A DNA stretch of 64,000 nucleotides from Hormiphora californensis (lineage: Eukaryota > Ctenophora > Tentaculata > Cydippida > Pleurobrachiidae): the NCBI GenBank assembly GCA_020137815.1, contig CM035359.1, positions 138,501 through 202,500 of the forward strand, written 5' to 3'. Shown piece by piece: positions 48,301-58,385 of the stretch (position 1 is its first letter; the number at the start of each line of letters is the position of its first letter). The notes under the pieces are model-generated. The model was given only the letters and a program-made list of their open reading frames with translations, did no database searches and was not told the origin of the DNA. A program made the translations under genes and the position numbers.

Positions 48301-51216
48301 CTATAGTAGGGAGGTACACTTTAGTTAGGGTAGAGACCATCTGGTACTATACCAGGGTAGGGTACCTGTAGTAGGGAGGTACACTTTAGTTAGGGTAGAG
48401 ACCATCTGGTACTATACCAGGGTAGGGTACCTGTAGTAGTAGGGAGGTACACTTTAGTTAGGGTAGAGACCATCTGGTACTATACCAGGGTAGGGTACCT
48501 GTAGTAGGGAGGTACACTTTAGTTAGGGTAGAGACCATCTGGTACTATACCAGGGTAGGGTACCTGTAGTAGTAGGGAGGTACACTTTAGTTAGGGTAGA
48601 GACCATCTGGTACTATACCAGGGTAGGGTACCTGTAGTAGGGAGGTACACTTTAGTTAGGGTAGAGACCATCTGGTACTATACCAGGGTAGGGTACCTAT
48701 AGTAGGGAGGTACACTTTAGTTAGGGTAGAGACCATCTGGTACTATACCAGGGTAGGGTACCTGTAGTAGGGAGGTACACTTTAGTTAGGGTAGAGACCA
48801 TCTGGTACTATACCAGGGTAGGGTACCTGTAGTAGGGAGGTACACTTTAGTTAGGGTAGAGACCATCTGGTACTATACCAGGGTAGGGTACCTATAGTAG
48901 GGAGGTACACTTTAGTTAGGGTAGAGACCATCTGGTACTATACCAGGGTAGGGTACCTATAGTAGGGAGGTACACTTTAGTTAGGGTAGAGACCATCTGG
49001 TACTATACCAGGGTAGGGTACCTGTAGTAGGGAGGTACACTTTAGTTAGGGTAGAGACCATCTGGTACTATACCAGGGTAGGGTACCTATAGTAGGGAGG
49101 TACACTTTAGTTAGGGTAGAGACCATCTGGTACTATACCAGGGTAGGGTACCTATAGTAGGGAGGTACACTTTAGTTAGGGTAGAGACCATCTGGTACTA
49201 TACCAGGGTAGGGTACCTGTAGTAGGGAGGTACACTTTAGTTAGGGTAGAGACCATCTGGTACTATACCAGGGTAGGGTACCTGTAGTAGGGAGGTACAC
49301 TTTAGTTAGGGTAGAGACCATCTGGTACTATACCAGGGTAGGGTACCTGTAGTAGGGAGGTACACTTTAGTTAGGGTAGAGACCATCTGGTACTATACCA
49401 GGGTAGGGTACCTATAGTAGGGAGGTACACTTTAGTTAGGGTAGAGACCATCTGGTACTATACCAGGGTAGGGTACCTGTACGGAGGGAGGTACACTTTA
49501 GTAACGTTCGGGTAGAGACCATCTGGTACTATACCAGGATAGGGTACCTATAGTAGGGAGGTACACTTTAGTTAGGGTAGAGGCCATCTGGTACTATACC
49601 AGGGTAGGGTACCTGTAGTAGGGAGGTACACTTTAGTTAGGGTAGAGACCATCTGGTACTATACAAGGGTAGGGTACCTGTAGTAGGGAGGTACACTTTA
49701 GTTAGGGTAGAGACCATCTGGTACTATACCAGGGTAGGGTACCTATAGTAGGGAGGTACACTTTAGTTAGGATAGAGACCATCTGGTACTATACCAGGGT
49801 AGGGTACCTGTAGTAGGGAGGTACACTTTAGTTAGGGTAGAGACCATCTGGTACTATACCAGGGTAGGGTACCTATAGTAGGGAGGTACACTTTAGTTAG
49901 GGTAGAGACCATCTGGTACTATACCAGGGTAGGGTACCTATAGTAGGGAGGTACACTTTAGTTAGGGTAGAGACCATCTGGTACTATACCAGGGTAGGGT
50001 ACCTATAGTAGGGAGGTACACTTTAGTTTGGGTAGAGACCATCTGGTACTATACCAGGGTAGGGTACCTGTAGTAGGGAGGTACACTTTAGTTGGGGTAG
50101 AGACCATCTGGTACTATACCAGGGTAGGGTACCTATAGTAGGGAGGTACACTTTAGTTAGGGTAGAGACCATCTGGTACTATACCAGGGTAGGGTACCTA
50201 TAGTAGGGAGGTACACTTTAGTTAGGGTAGAGACCATCTGGTACTACCAGGGTATGGTACCTGTACGGAGGTTTAGTGATTGTATTACATCCGCGGATAT
50301 CCGGGCGGGGGCGGGGGGTGCTCGGGAAAAGGTATCTCGAGGAGGCTGCGGTAATTGGTAAATCGTGGTGCTATACTTACATTTTCATTGGGTATATCGA
50401 ACGCCTCCTTAATAACAAAGATACCTTGGACCCAGCAATATTCCTCCGCAAAAGAACTGGGAAAGATCTCAAAACCATGGCACTCAATTCTCTCTCCTGG
50501 GGGTTGGAGCTGTCAGTGTCAGATACTGTCAGATACTGTCAGATGGTGTAGATAACCATTTATATAACTAGTAACCAACTACATATTATGTAAATGAATA
50601 CCTAGCCTCTACGAATATAATTTAATATGACACACGTCAAATATATTTAGTGTTAAATGCTGCTTAACTTTATATCAATTTAATGCAACCCCCCCCCCCC
50701 CAATTTAATGAAGTATATTATGGGATTATCTGTTACTTAGGGGCGATTCAAAAAGGACGTCCAGGGGTAGGGGGAGGGGTATCACCTGCATATCAGTATC
50801 ACCTGCATAGTCGTTGACACTGACGATTATCCCCGCCACAAGACAAACAAGAAAAAGGAACACCCTGTTGACACGGGAAAATGCATCATCCAACTCTACC
50901 GCCTGAGAGACAAAAATGATAACTTCAGTCGGACCCCGATTTACCAGGTTGTATACCCCGATTTTCCGGGCAAAACCATTTCCTCCGAGCATCCCGGTAA
51001 ATCAGGGTCCGACTGTACTAAAACTAGTAAAAGTCACAGAAACTCTCCCGATCTCTGTCTGGCGCCGCGCCAGACCCCGATTTGATTCTCAATCGACACA
51101 TTGCGCTCAGATGGGGTCTGCATGGCGCCAGACAGCCCGATCTTGGAATGGAGTCATATCAGAATCACCTTGAAAATGTTGACACTTGATAATGGTATCT
51201 TTTTAATAATATCCAT
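39367..51216 (-). CDS. Innexin A, 11 exons, 386 aa
   Basis: Exons: 51169-51216, 50803-50902, 50381-50496, 44936-45101, 43801-43917, 41948-42045, 41605-41674, 41270-41362, 39943-40074, 39681-39755, 39367-39512; all phases agree and total 1161 nt with TGA. Start MDIIKKIPLS. TM1 about 30-47; extracellular loop 1 with C55 and C70 in the YCWVQG signature, then VPYPG; TM2 about 109-133 (LWYQWIPFYFF); cytoplasmic loop with EKIEKAAVWLSRRL; TM3 about 190-213; loop 2 with LFPKMVSCEVKMWG (C255) and LCVLAPN (C272); TM4 about 281-305; tail with KWIFFNSGKTGQ. Two cysteines per loop is the innexin pattern. Role: gap-junction channel or hemichannel in the plasma membrane. Introns carry minisatellites at 40967, 42241 and 45041 and MITEs at 40344, 41691 and 50926. 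The exon 4 acceptor and coding start lie in the last unit of the 5.2-kb array. Confidence 0.9.
40344..40536. mobile_element. Pogo-like MITE with inserted GTCAGAGCAT repeat, innexin A intron 8
   Basis: TA-flanked left end CAGTCGGACCCCGATTTACC, diverged right end ATCAGGGTCTGATTG. A GTCAGAGCATTTTAATTGGC segment in the middle resembles 21167-21237. Confidence 0.6.
40967..41113. repeat. 24-bp minisatellite, 6 units, innexin A intron 8
   Basis: Unit GGGGGACATGATCAGTGTCAATGT (written as GGGGGACATGATCAG then TGTCAATGT). It lies about 157 bp downstream of the exon 8 donor. Confidence 0.9.
41691..41855. mobile_element. Pogo-like MITE close to the innexin A exon 7 acceptor
   Basis: CAGTCGGACCCCGAATTAAC to ATCGAGGTCCGACTG. 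On the coding strand its end lies only 15 bp before the acceptor AG (41676-41675), so the element replaces the usual upstream pyrimidine and branch region. Confidence 0.75.
42241..42890. repeat. 40-bp minisatellite, about 16 units, innexin A intron 5
   Basis: Unit GACTCCACCTTACCCCACCA plus TGTCTCGAAGATATGACATT. Variable sites: TATCC/TACCC, CCACC/CAAC, CTCGAAG/CTCAAAG. Confidence 0.95.
44101..44165. repeat. Dispersed repeat TGTACATCGCGC with GC hairpin, copy 1 of 3
   Basis: GTCAGACACTGACTGTACAT, then CGGCCCGGTGCGAAGAGGAC and GGTCTTATATGAGACAA. Related copies at 53153-53240 and 62898-63060 have the full hairpin GCACCGGGCC-TTC-GGCCCGGTGC. Confidence 0.65.
44230..44443. mobile_element. Inverted repeat plus GGAACCGACCGAA MITE
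   Basis: 44230-44322 is a hairpin of CTGGGTACCATTGCCACCTA and its complement. 44333-44443 is bounded by CAGGAACCGACCGAA and TTCGGTCGGTTCCTGA, related to 30172 and 36828. Both lie in intron 4 of innexin A. Confidence 0.6.
44549..44632. mobile_element. Miniature CTGTCTGGCGCC repeat family, representative copy
   Basis: Roughly 80-bp units with ends like CTGTCTGGCGCCG and inner ATCTGAGCGCA / TTTGATTCTCAA words. Other copies: about 25168, 39549, 51055-51138 (best preserved, ending GGCGCCAGACAG), 62105 and 62396-62469. They occur in innexin introns and flanks. Confidence 0.65.
45041..50272. repeat. 5.2-kb minisatellite (65-bp unit, about 80 copies) derived from a splice acceptor
   Basis: Read on the minus strand each unit is a CTACTATAG acceptor followed by GTACCCTACCCTGGTATAGT and ACCAGATGGTCTCTACCC, i.e. 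the 3' splice site plus the first codons (VPYPGIVPDGLYPN) of innexin A exon 4. The exonic unit (45041-45101) continues in frame, whereas array units lack 5 bp (CGTTA) and read into TAA. One distal unit at about 49490-49525 retains the 5 bp. Variation between units is slight (CTATAG/CTACAG, extra GTA). The array fills most of intron 3. Confidence 0.95.
50926..51015. mobile_element. Pogo-like MITE in innexin A intron 1
   Basis: CAGTCGGACCCCGATTTACC to ATCAGGGTCCGACTG followed by TA; next to it, at 51055-51138, sits a CTGTCTGGCGCC miniature repeat. Confidence 0.8.
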
Positions 51217-52062
51217 CTCTCAATCTTTATAGTGTTTCAGGATTGATTAGGAATTTGATTTTAAAATTAAATTTCACAGAAAAATTAGATATTTTTTTCC
51301 ACGTTATCAAACGACCAAAGCAACAAAAAACGACCGGTATATCAGATCGAATATATACACTCATACTGCACTATTGACATTAAGACACACCTTTGACCAA
51401 CAACATGACGGAATCTTGAGAACATCCCTGATCAACATACACACATACATAACATACTTACACACAAACATTGTATGTCTAGAGGGATGAATAAGGATGA
51501 ATAGCTGTCCTTATTTAATATTTATACTTTATAGAAATTAAATAAAGAATTCCTTGGCATGTTCCCAGTATTTCCGCTCTCACACCGGGCCCGAATGGAC
51601 AGACTGTCATGTAGCATGGCAAAGAATTCCTATCTCCGTGAATTCTGTCTCTGTCTCTGTCTCTGTCTCTGTCTCTGTCTCTGTCTCTGTCTCTGTCTCT
51701 GTCTCTGTCTCTGTCTCTTTCTCAAACTCCCTGATGATATCCGTAACCCGAGCCGGGCAAAGATGTCCTCTTGACAACAAAAGTGGTCACCTTTCCAGCC
51801 AACTAATTTCTTTTAGTTTTTGGTATAATTTGGGAAAATTTTTGGTATGTCCTGATGTGAAATACGATGTAAGACATGTCTGGACGTAGCAGAACGTGTA
51901 AAGACCGTCAGGAGTCGCTAAAATACGAAAATTTCAATTTTGACGTCATTGTGACTCTCTGTCTCTGTCTATCGATAGACAGAGAAACAGAGAAACAGAG
52001 AGACAGAGACAGATCTATCTATCTCTCGCCCTCTCCCTGACCCCCTCCTCTCTCTTTCTCTC

Positions 52063-52120
<58 letters not shown>

Positions 52121-52657
52121 TCTCTTTCTCCCTCTCTCTTTCTCCCTCTCTCTCTCGCTATAGTCCACGTGCCTTCAACTGGGCCTAATAAAAGGTTGCA
52201 ATTTTTGGGATTTTGACAGCTAATAATAAGGGAATTGGGGATAGAGGGAGTTCGAGTTAATATTGAGTAAACACACTCATTCACATTGAGCTTGCTCAAT
52301 TTTTGTCGGGTTTTTGTCCTTGTGTGCTACTGAAATCTTTCAAATTCCTAGTTTGAAGTTTTACTATACAGTCGGACCCCGATTTAACGGCACCCTCGGG
52401 GGAAAGGGTTTTGGTCGTTAAATCGGGGTGTCCGCTAAATCCGGGTCAAATACTGATAATTTTCTATATCGGGGGAAGATTATCCTGCCGTTAAATCGGG
52501 GTGCTGTTAAATCGGAGGCCGTTAAATCGGGGTCCGACTGTACATACCATGTACAATGATTTTACAATTTAGGAATCTCAATCTCCTGTAGACGCTAGGA
52601 TGTAGGATAGAGTGACCCTATAATAATATCCTATATAGTTACCTGTAGACCAGCTGG
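51217..52657. other. Spacer between innexin A and the membrane-protein gene
   Basis: It contains a TCTCTG hexanucleotide array (51641-51722), a hairpin-forming GTCTCTGTCTATCGATAGAC stretch (about 51958-52012), a (CT)n tract (about 52022-52157) and a TA-flanked pogo-like MITE (52369-52540, CAGTCGGACCCCGATTTAAC to TCGGGGTCCGACTG). Shared promoter functions for the two divergent genes are possible; no TATA box is convincing. Confidence 0.6.
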
Positions 52658-53725
52658 ATGGCCGTGCTTAAAGAGGTCGTTGGGTCGATGGATGAAGAAG
52701 AAGAAGAGGGCCTCCCGCTCCTTGAAGAGGTGTCTGAGGAAGAGGAGGGAGATATTGGGGAGTCACGGAGGACGGCTAGAGAGCAGGATCATCTCGCTTC
52801 TCTAGTTGACAACATGGCTGGACCGTTACCTGGTGGGTAATTTTAGTTCTCAGGGGGCAATTCTAATTTAATTAAATGTAACTTAGAATTAAATTTTAAT
52901 TCTAAGTTAAATTTAATTTGAATTTAGTTTCGAAAGCTCTCTATTATATGCTTTAAATTTTTATTCAACCATGACTTCCAATTCTTTGAAATTTCCGATT
53001 CTCGGTGCCCAAATTGACAATTCTAAGAATTCTTCCTCTTCAACTGCTTGAATAAGATTCTTAGAAAGAGTTGTGCAGTGGCAGAGTTCTTCCCCTTCAA
53101 CTGTCAGTTGCCACTGCACAACGAGAGAAACAACAATCCGACACCGCTTGTCATACGCTGACTGTACATCGCGCGGCCTCACGTAGCCGCACCGGGCCGA
53201 AGGCCCGGTGCGAAGAGGAGGGTCTTACATGAGACAAGACACCGCGGGGTCTCAGATAACTATACTTGAAGTCCCGTGGCAGTTTCACTTCCTCGTCCGA
53301 CGCTTGCCATGTTCTATTGTTCTCACCTTCTTTTACAAGATTGTAAAAGATGATGAGAGAGGGTCAAGCAAGGCAATTCTAATTCCCTTTCAACTCACCC
53401 ACACATCTTCTCTCTAGGCCAAACAGGGCTTTTTCGCCGATCAGTTAAACTCCGCCGCCGAATGAACAAACTCCTCCTCCGATCCCGTGATTCAGTGATA
53501 CTCAGGAAGGAACAGGCCCAGAAACAAAACTCCCCATCTCAAAACTCATCTAGGTGGAATCCAAGGGTTGCCATGGTGATGTGGGGTCTACTGTTTGTTG
53601 TGTGGTTGGGAGGTTTGGCTATCGTGGTGCACAGGGTGGGTGAGTTAAGGAGTCGGAATTATACGGTGGAGGATTTGAGGGATTTGTGGGAAAATGGCCT
53701 TCCCGATCAGGGTGAGGTGCATTAG
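52658..53725 (+). CDS. Single-pass membrane protein with acidic N-terminus, two exons, 160 aa
   Basis: Exons 52658-52832 and 53418-53725 join in phase 1 (CCTG then GTGGGT donor; CTCTCTAG acceptor) to TAG. Residues 10-36 are mostly Asp/Glu (DEEEEEG, EEVSEEEEGD). A basic segment (FRRSVKLRRRMNKLLLRSRD, about 64-83) precedes one membrane helix (about 110-131, VAMVMWGLLFVVWLGGLAIV). The short C-terminus has an NYT glycosylation site. Basic residues before the helix predict a cytoplasmic N-terminus (type II). An in-frame TAG lies 12 bp before the ATG, and an acceptor-like CTGTAG makes an upstream exon possible. Family not recognised. The stop codon is inside the first unit of the downstream tandem repeat. 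Confidence 0.6.
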
Positions 53726-54140
53726 AGGTACATTAGAGGTACAGGGTGAGGTACATGGTGATGTACATTAGAGGTACATTAGAGGTACAAGGTGATGTAC
53801 ATTAGAGGTACATGGTGAGGTACATGGTGAGGTACATTAGAGGTACAGGGTGAGGTACATTAGAGGTACATTAGAGGTACAGGGTGAGGTACATTAGATA
53901 TACATGGTGAGGTACATTAGAGGTACAGGGTGAGGTACATTAGAGGTACATGGTGAGATACATTAGAGGTACATGGTGAGGTACATTAGAGGTACATGGT
54001 GAGGTACAGGGTGAGGTACATCAGAGGTACAGGGTGAGGTACAGGGTGATGTACAGGGTGAGGTGCATTAGAGGTACATTAGAGGTACAGGGTGAGGTAC
54101 ATTAGAGGTACATGGTGAGGTGCATTAGAGGTACATTAGA
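53711..54140. repeat. GGTACATTAGA / GGTGAGGTACA irregular minisatellite
   Basis: Units of 11-12 bp alternate irregularly (GAGGTACATTA, GAGGTACAGGGT, GAGGTACATGGT). It starts within the last codons and stop codon (GGTGAGGTGCATTAG) of the preceding gene. Confidence 0.9.
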
Positions 54141-54175
54141 GAAGCAAGTATAGATGAACTGCAGAGACTTAAATA

Positions 54176-57100
54176 CAGGGTGTGAACTGCATGTCGTGTT
54201 TGCTAGTCGCGAGCGCGCTTGCGAGACAAGCAAACACGTCAAGGTTCATTAACAAGCATGCTGCTCAGTCATTTTAGATTTAATACACAATGTAAGGATA
54301 CCATGTAATAGGTGAGACTCTTGCCGTCACCCTCGTTCAAGTCCCGTGAAAAACGGAGCAGTACACGCAAACTGATGCCCATTTTCCTCGCGTGACCCCG
54401 ATTCAGCAGTTTGAGACACCAACTCTTTAGGGGGCCATATCTCAGGAACCAGACAAGATAGGAAAAATCGCCGTCTAACGAGGCGTACAGTTTTTAATCT
54501 AGTTTACCACTGTACCGGCCGTTTCACTCTCCGACCTAAAACAAAAATCGCAACCCCACAAAACTTCAAAATAATGAAATTCGCATGTCGCATGTCGTGT
54601 TGCATGTCGTGTCATGTTATTGACGCGCTCGCGTTCAACTCTCACACAGCAGCTGCAGAACATGGCGGGAAACATCGAGGAGTAGAGAGAGGGCCGGTGC
54701 CTAATCAAATATTTCTTGATCTTGATCTACTCCATCTCTCAGCTATCCTACCCCTCATCAACTCGATCTCTCAGCTACCCTTAGGCTACTCGATCTCTCA
54801 GCTACCCTTAGGCTACCCCTCATCTACTCCATCTTTCAGCTACCCTACCCCTCATCTACTCTATCTTTCAGCTACCCTACCCCTTATCTAGTCCATCTCT
54901 CAGCTACCCTACTCCTCATCTACTCCATCTCTCAGCTTCCCTATTAGGGAAGCATAGAGATGGAAACGATTAGGGGTAGGGAATCCCTATCCATAATCGT
55001 TTCCATCTCTATGCTTCCCTAGCCCTCATCAACTCCATCTTTCAGCTACCCTACCCCTCATCTACTCTATCTTTCAGCTACCCTACCCCTTATCTAGTCC
55101 ATCTCTCAGCTACCCTACTCCTCATCTACTCCATCTCTCAGCTTCCCTATTAGGGAAGCATAGAGATGGAAACGATTAGGGGTAGGGAATCCCTATCCAT
55201 AATCGTTTCCATCTCTATGCTTCCCTAGCCCTCATCAACTCCATCTTTCAGCTACCCTACCCCTAATCTAGTCCATCTCTCCGCTACCCTACTCCTCATC
55301 TACTCCATCTCTCAGCTACCCTACCTCCCATTTACTCCATCTCTCAGCTTACCTACCTCCCATTTACTCCATATCTCAGCTTCCCTACCTGCCATTTACT
55401 CCATCTCTCAGCTTCCCTACCTCCCATTTACTCCATCGCTTACCTTCCCTACCTCCCATTTACTCCATCTCTCAGCTTCCCTACCTCCCATTTACTCCAT
55501 CTCTTACCTTCCCTACCTCCCATTTACTCCATCTCTCAGCTTACCTACCTCCCATTTACTCTATCTCTCAGCTTCCCTACCTCCCATTTACTCCATCCCT
55601 CAGCTACCCTACCTCCCATTTGATCCATCTCTCAGCTTCCCTACCTCCCATTTACTCCATCTCTCAGCTTACCTACCTCCCATTTACTCCATATCTCAGC
55701 TTCCCTACCTGCCATTTACTCCATCTCTCAGATACCCTACCTCCCATTTACTCCATCTCTCAGCTTACCTACCTCCCATTTACTCCATATCTCAGCTTCC
55801 CTACCTGCCATTTACTCCATCTCTCAGATACCCTACCTCCCATTTACTCCATCTCTCAGCTTACCTACCTCCCATTTACTCCATCTCTCAGCTTACCTAC
55901 CTCCCATTTACTCCATCTCTCAGCTTCCCTACCTCCCATTTACTCCATCTCTCAGCTACCCTACCTCCCATTCACTCCATCTCTCAGCTACCCTACCTCC
56001 CATTTACTCCATCTCTCAGCTTCCCTACCTCCCATTTACTCCATCGCTTACCTTCCCTACCTCCCATTTACTCCATCTCTCAGCTTCCCTACCTCCCATT
56101 TACTCCATCCCTCAGCTTCCCTACCTGCCATTTACTCCATCTCTCAGCATGGGAGGTAGGGAAGCTGAGAGATGGAGTAAATGGGAGGTAGGGAAGCTGA
56201 GAGATGGAGTAAATGGGAGGTAGGTAAGCTGAGAGATGGAGTAAATGGGAGGTAAGGTAGCTGAGAGATGGAGTAAATGGGAGGTAGGGAAGCTGAGAGA
56301 TGGAGTAAATGGGAGGTAGGTAAGCTGAGAGATGGAGTAAATGGGAGGTAAGGTAGCTGAGAGATGGAGTAAATGGGAGGTAGGGAAGCTGAGAGATGAA
56401 GTAAATGGGAGGTAGGGTAGCTGAGAGATGGAGTAAATGGGAGGTAGGGAAGCTGAGAGATGGAGTAAATGGGAGGTAGGGAAGCTGAGGGATGGAGTAA
56501 ATGGGAGGTAGGGAAGCTGAGAGATGGAGTAAATGGGAGGTAGGGAAGCTGAGAGATGGAGTAAATGGGAGGTAGGGTAGTTGAGAGATGGAGTGAATGG
56601 GAGGTAGGGTAGCTGAGAGATGGAGTAAATGGGAGGCAAGGATGGAGTAAATGGGAGGTAGGGAAGCTGAGGGATGGAGTAAATGGGAGGTAGGGAAGCT
56701 GAGAGATGGAGTAAATGGGAGGTAGGGTAGCTGAGAGATGGAGTGAATGGGAGGTAGGGTAGCTGAGAGATGGAGTAAATGGGAGGTAGGGAAGCTGAGA
56801 GATGGAGTGAATGGGAGGTAGGGAAGCTGAGAGATGGAGTAAATGGGAGGTAGGTAAGCTGAGAGATGGAGTAAATGGGAGGTAGGGTATCTGAGAGATG
56901 GAGTAAATGGCAGGTAGGGAAGCTGAGATATGGAGTAAATGGGAGGTAGGTAAGCTGAGAGATGGAGTAAATGGGAGGTAGGGAAGCTGAGAGATGGAGT
57001 AAATGGGAGGTAGGGTAGCTGAGAGATGGAGTAGATGAGGAGTAGGGTAGCGGAGAGATGGACTAGATTAGGGGTAGGGTAGCTGAAAGATGGAGTTGAT

Positions 57101-57919
57101 GAGGGCTAGGGAAGCATAGAGATGGAAACGATTATGGATAGGGATTCCATACCCCTAATCGTTTCCATCTCTATGCTTCCCTAATAGGGAAGCTGAGAGA
57201 TGGAGTAGATGAGGAGTAGGGTAGCTGAGAGATGGACTAGATAAGGGGTAGGGTAGCTGAAAGATGGAGTAGATGAGGGGTAGGGTAGCTGAAAGATGGA
57301 GTAGATGAGGGGTAGGGTAGCTGAGAGATCGAGTTGATGAGGGGTAGGATAGCTGAGAGATGGAGTAGATCAAGATCAAGAAATATTTGATTCGGCACCG
57401 ACCCTCTCTCTACTCCTCGATGTTTCCCGCCATGTTCTGCAGCTGCTGTGTGAGAGTTGAACGCGAGCGCGTCAATAACATGACACGACATGCAACACGA
57501 CATGCGAGATGCGAATTTCATTATTTTGAAGTTTTGTGGGGTTGCGATTTTTGTTTTAGGTCGGAGAGTGAAACGGCCGGTACAGCGGTAAACTAGATTA
57601 AAAACTGTACGCCTCGTTAGACGGCGATTTTTCCTATCTTGTCTGGTTCCTGAGATATGGCCCCCTAAAGAGTTGGTGTCTCAAACTGCTGAATCGGGGT
57701 CACGCGAGGAAAATGGGCATCAGTTTGCGTGTACTGCTCCGTTTTTCACGGGACTTGAACGAGGGTGACGGCAAGAGTCTCACCTATTACATGGTATCCT
57801 TACATTGTGTATTAAATCTAAAATGACTGAGCAGCATGCTTGTTAATGAACCTTGACGTGTTTGCTTGTCTCGCAAGCGCGCTCGCGACTAGCAAACACG
57901 ACATGCAGTTCACACCCTG
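54176..57919. mobile_element. 3.7-kb foldback element with inverted 32-bp satellite arms
   Basis: Ends CAGGGTGTGAACTGCATGTC and complement, flanked by AAATA on both sides (54171-54175, 57920-57924). Outer arms of about 540 bp are nearly identical (54176-54720, 57375-57919). Inside, both arms become tandem arrays of a 32-bp unit (CTTCCCTACCTCCCATTTAC then TCCATCTCTCAG) that reverse orientation near 56148. The arrays include local hairpins (GGGAAGCATAGAGATGGAAA) at about 54945, 55155 and 57110. The architecture recalls Drosophila Foldback elements; no transposase was seen. Confidence 0.85.
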
Positions 57920-57924
57920 AAATA

Positions 57925-58385
57925 GTATATTAATTTATCAAATATATTTAGATCAGTCACAGTTTGAGTTATGAATATGAATGCTGAATGATGGATTTAA
58001 ATCGTGTTTATTGAATTGTCATCATATGAGAATGTGTTATTTCAAAATGTGTTACGATGTCATTTGGTGTACCAAATTTTATTAGACTGTTATTTTATTA
58101 AAACCGAAATCTATCGTTAAATATTAAATAATTAGCACATGATTTTCTAAACGCAACACTCACGTTCATTCAAACCTGAGACACTCAAACCTGCTCGGTT
58201 CTATTTTTATCCGGTACAGCTATCTTGCTAAACAATTTTCAGGCCAATGCTCTGACAGCTGACCAATGAACACACACCCACGCAGTTTTATCATACCCGT
58301 AATATTCCTTGAAGAGACCCGTAAATCTATACTAATTACTAATTGATTACTCTTGGAGTTTAAACATTTCCCCGTCCCAATACGA
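57925..58385. other. 3' flank of innexin B
   Basis: AT-rich sequence between the foldback element and the innexin B stop codon. No element or gene recognised. Confidence 0.4.

Noticed and set aside
45041-50272. CRISPR-like array
   Set aside because: Units are directly abutting with no unique spacers, and the host is an animal with introns.
55620-56639. Frames of 179 and 172 codons rich in Ser-Leu-Pro-Tyr
   Set aside because: They translate the 32-bp satellite, whose length is not a multiple of three, on opposite arms of the palindrome.
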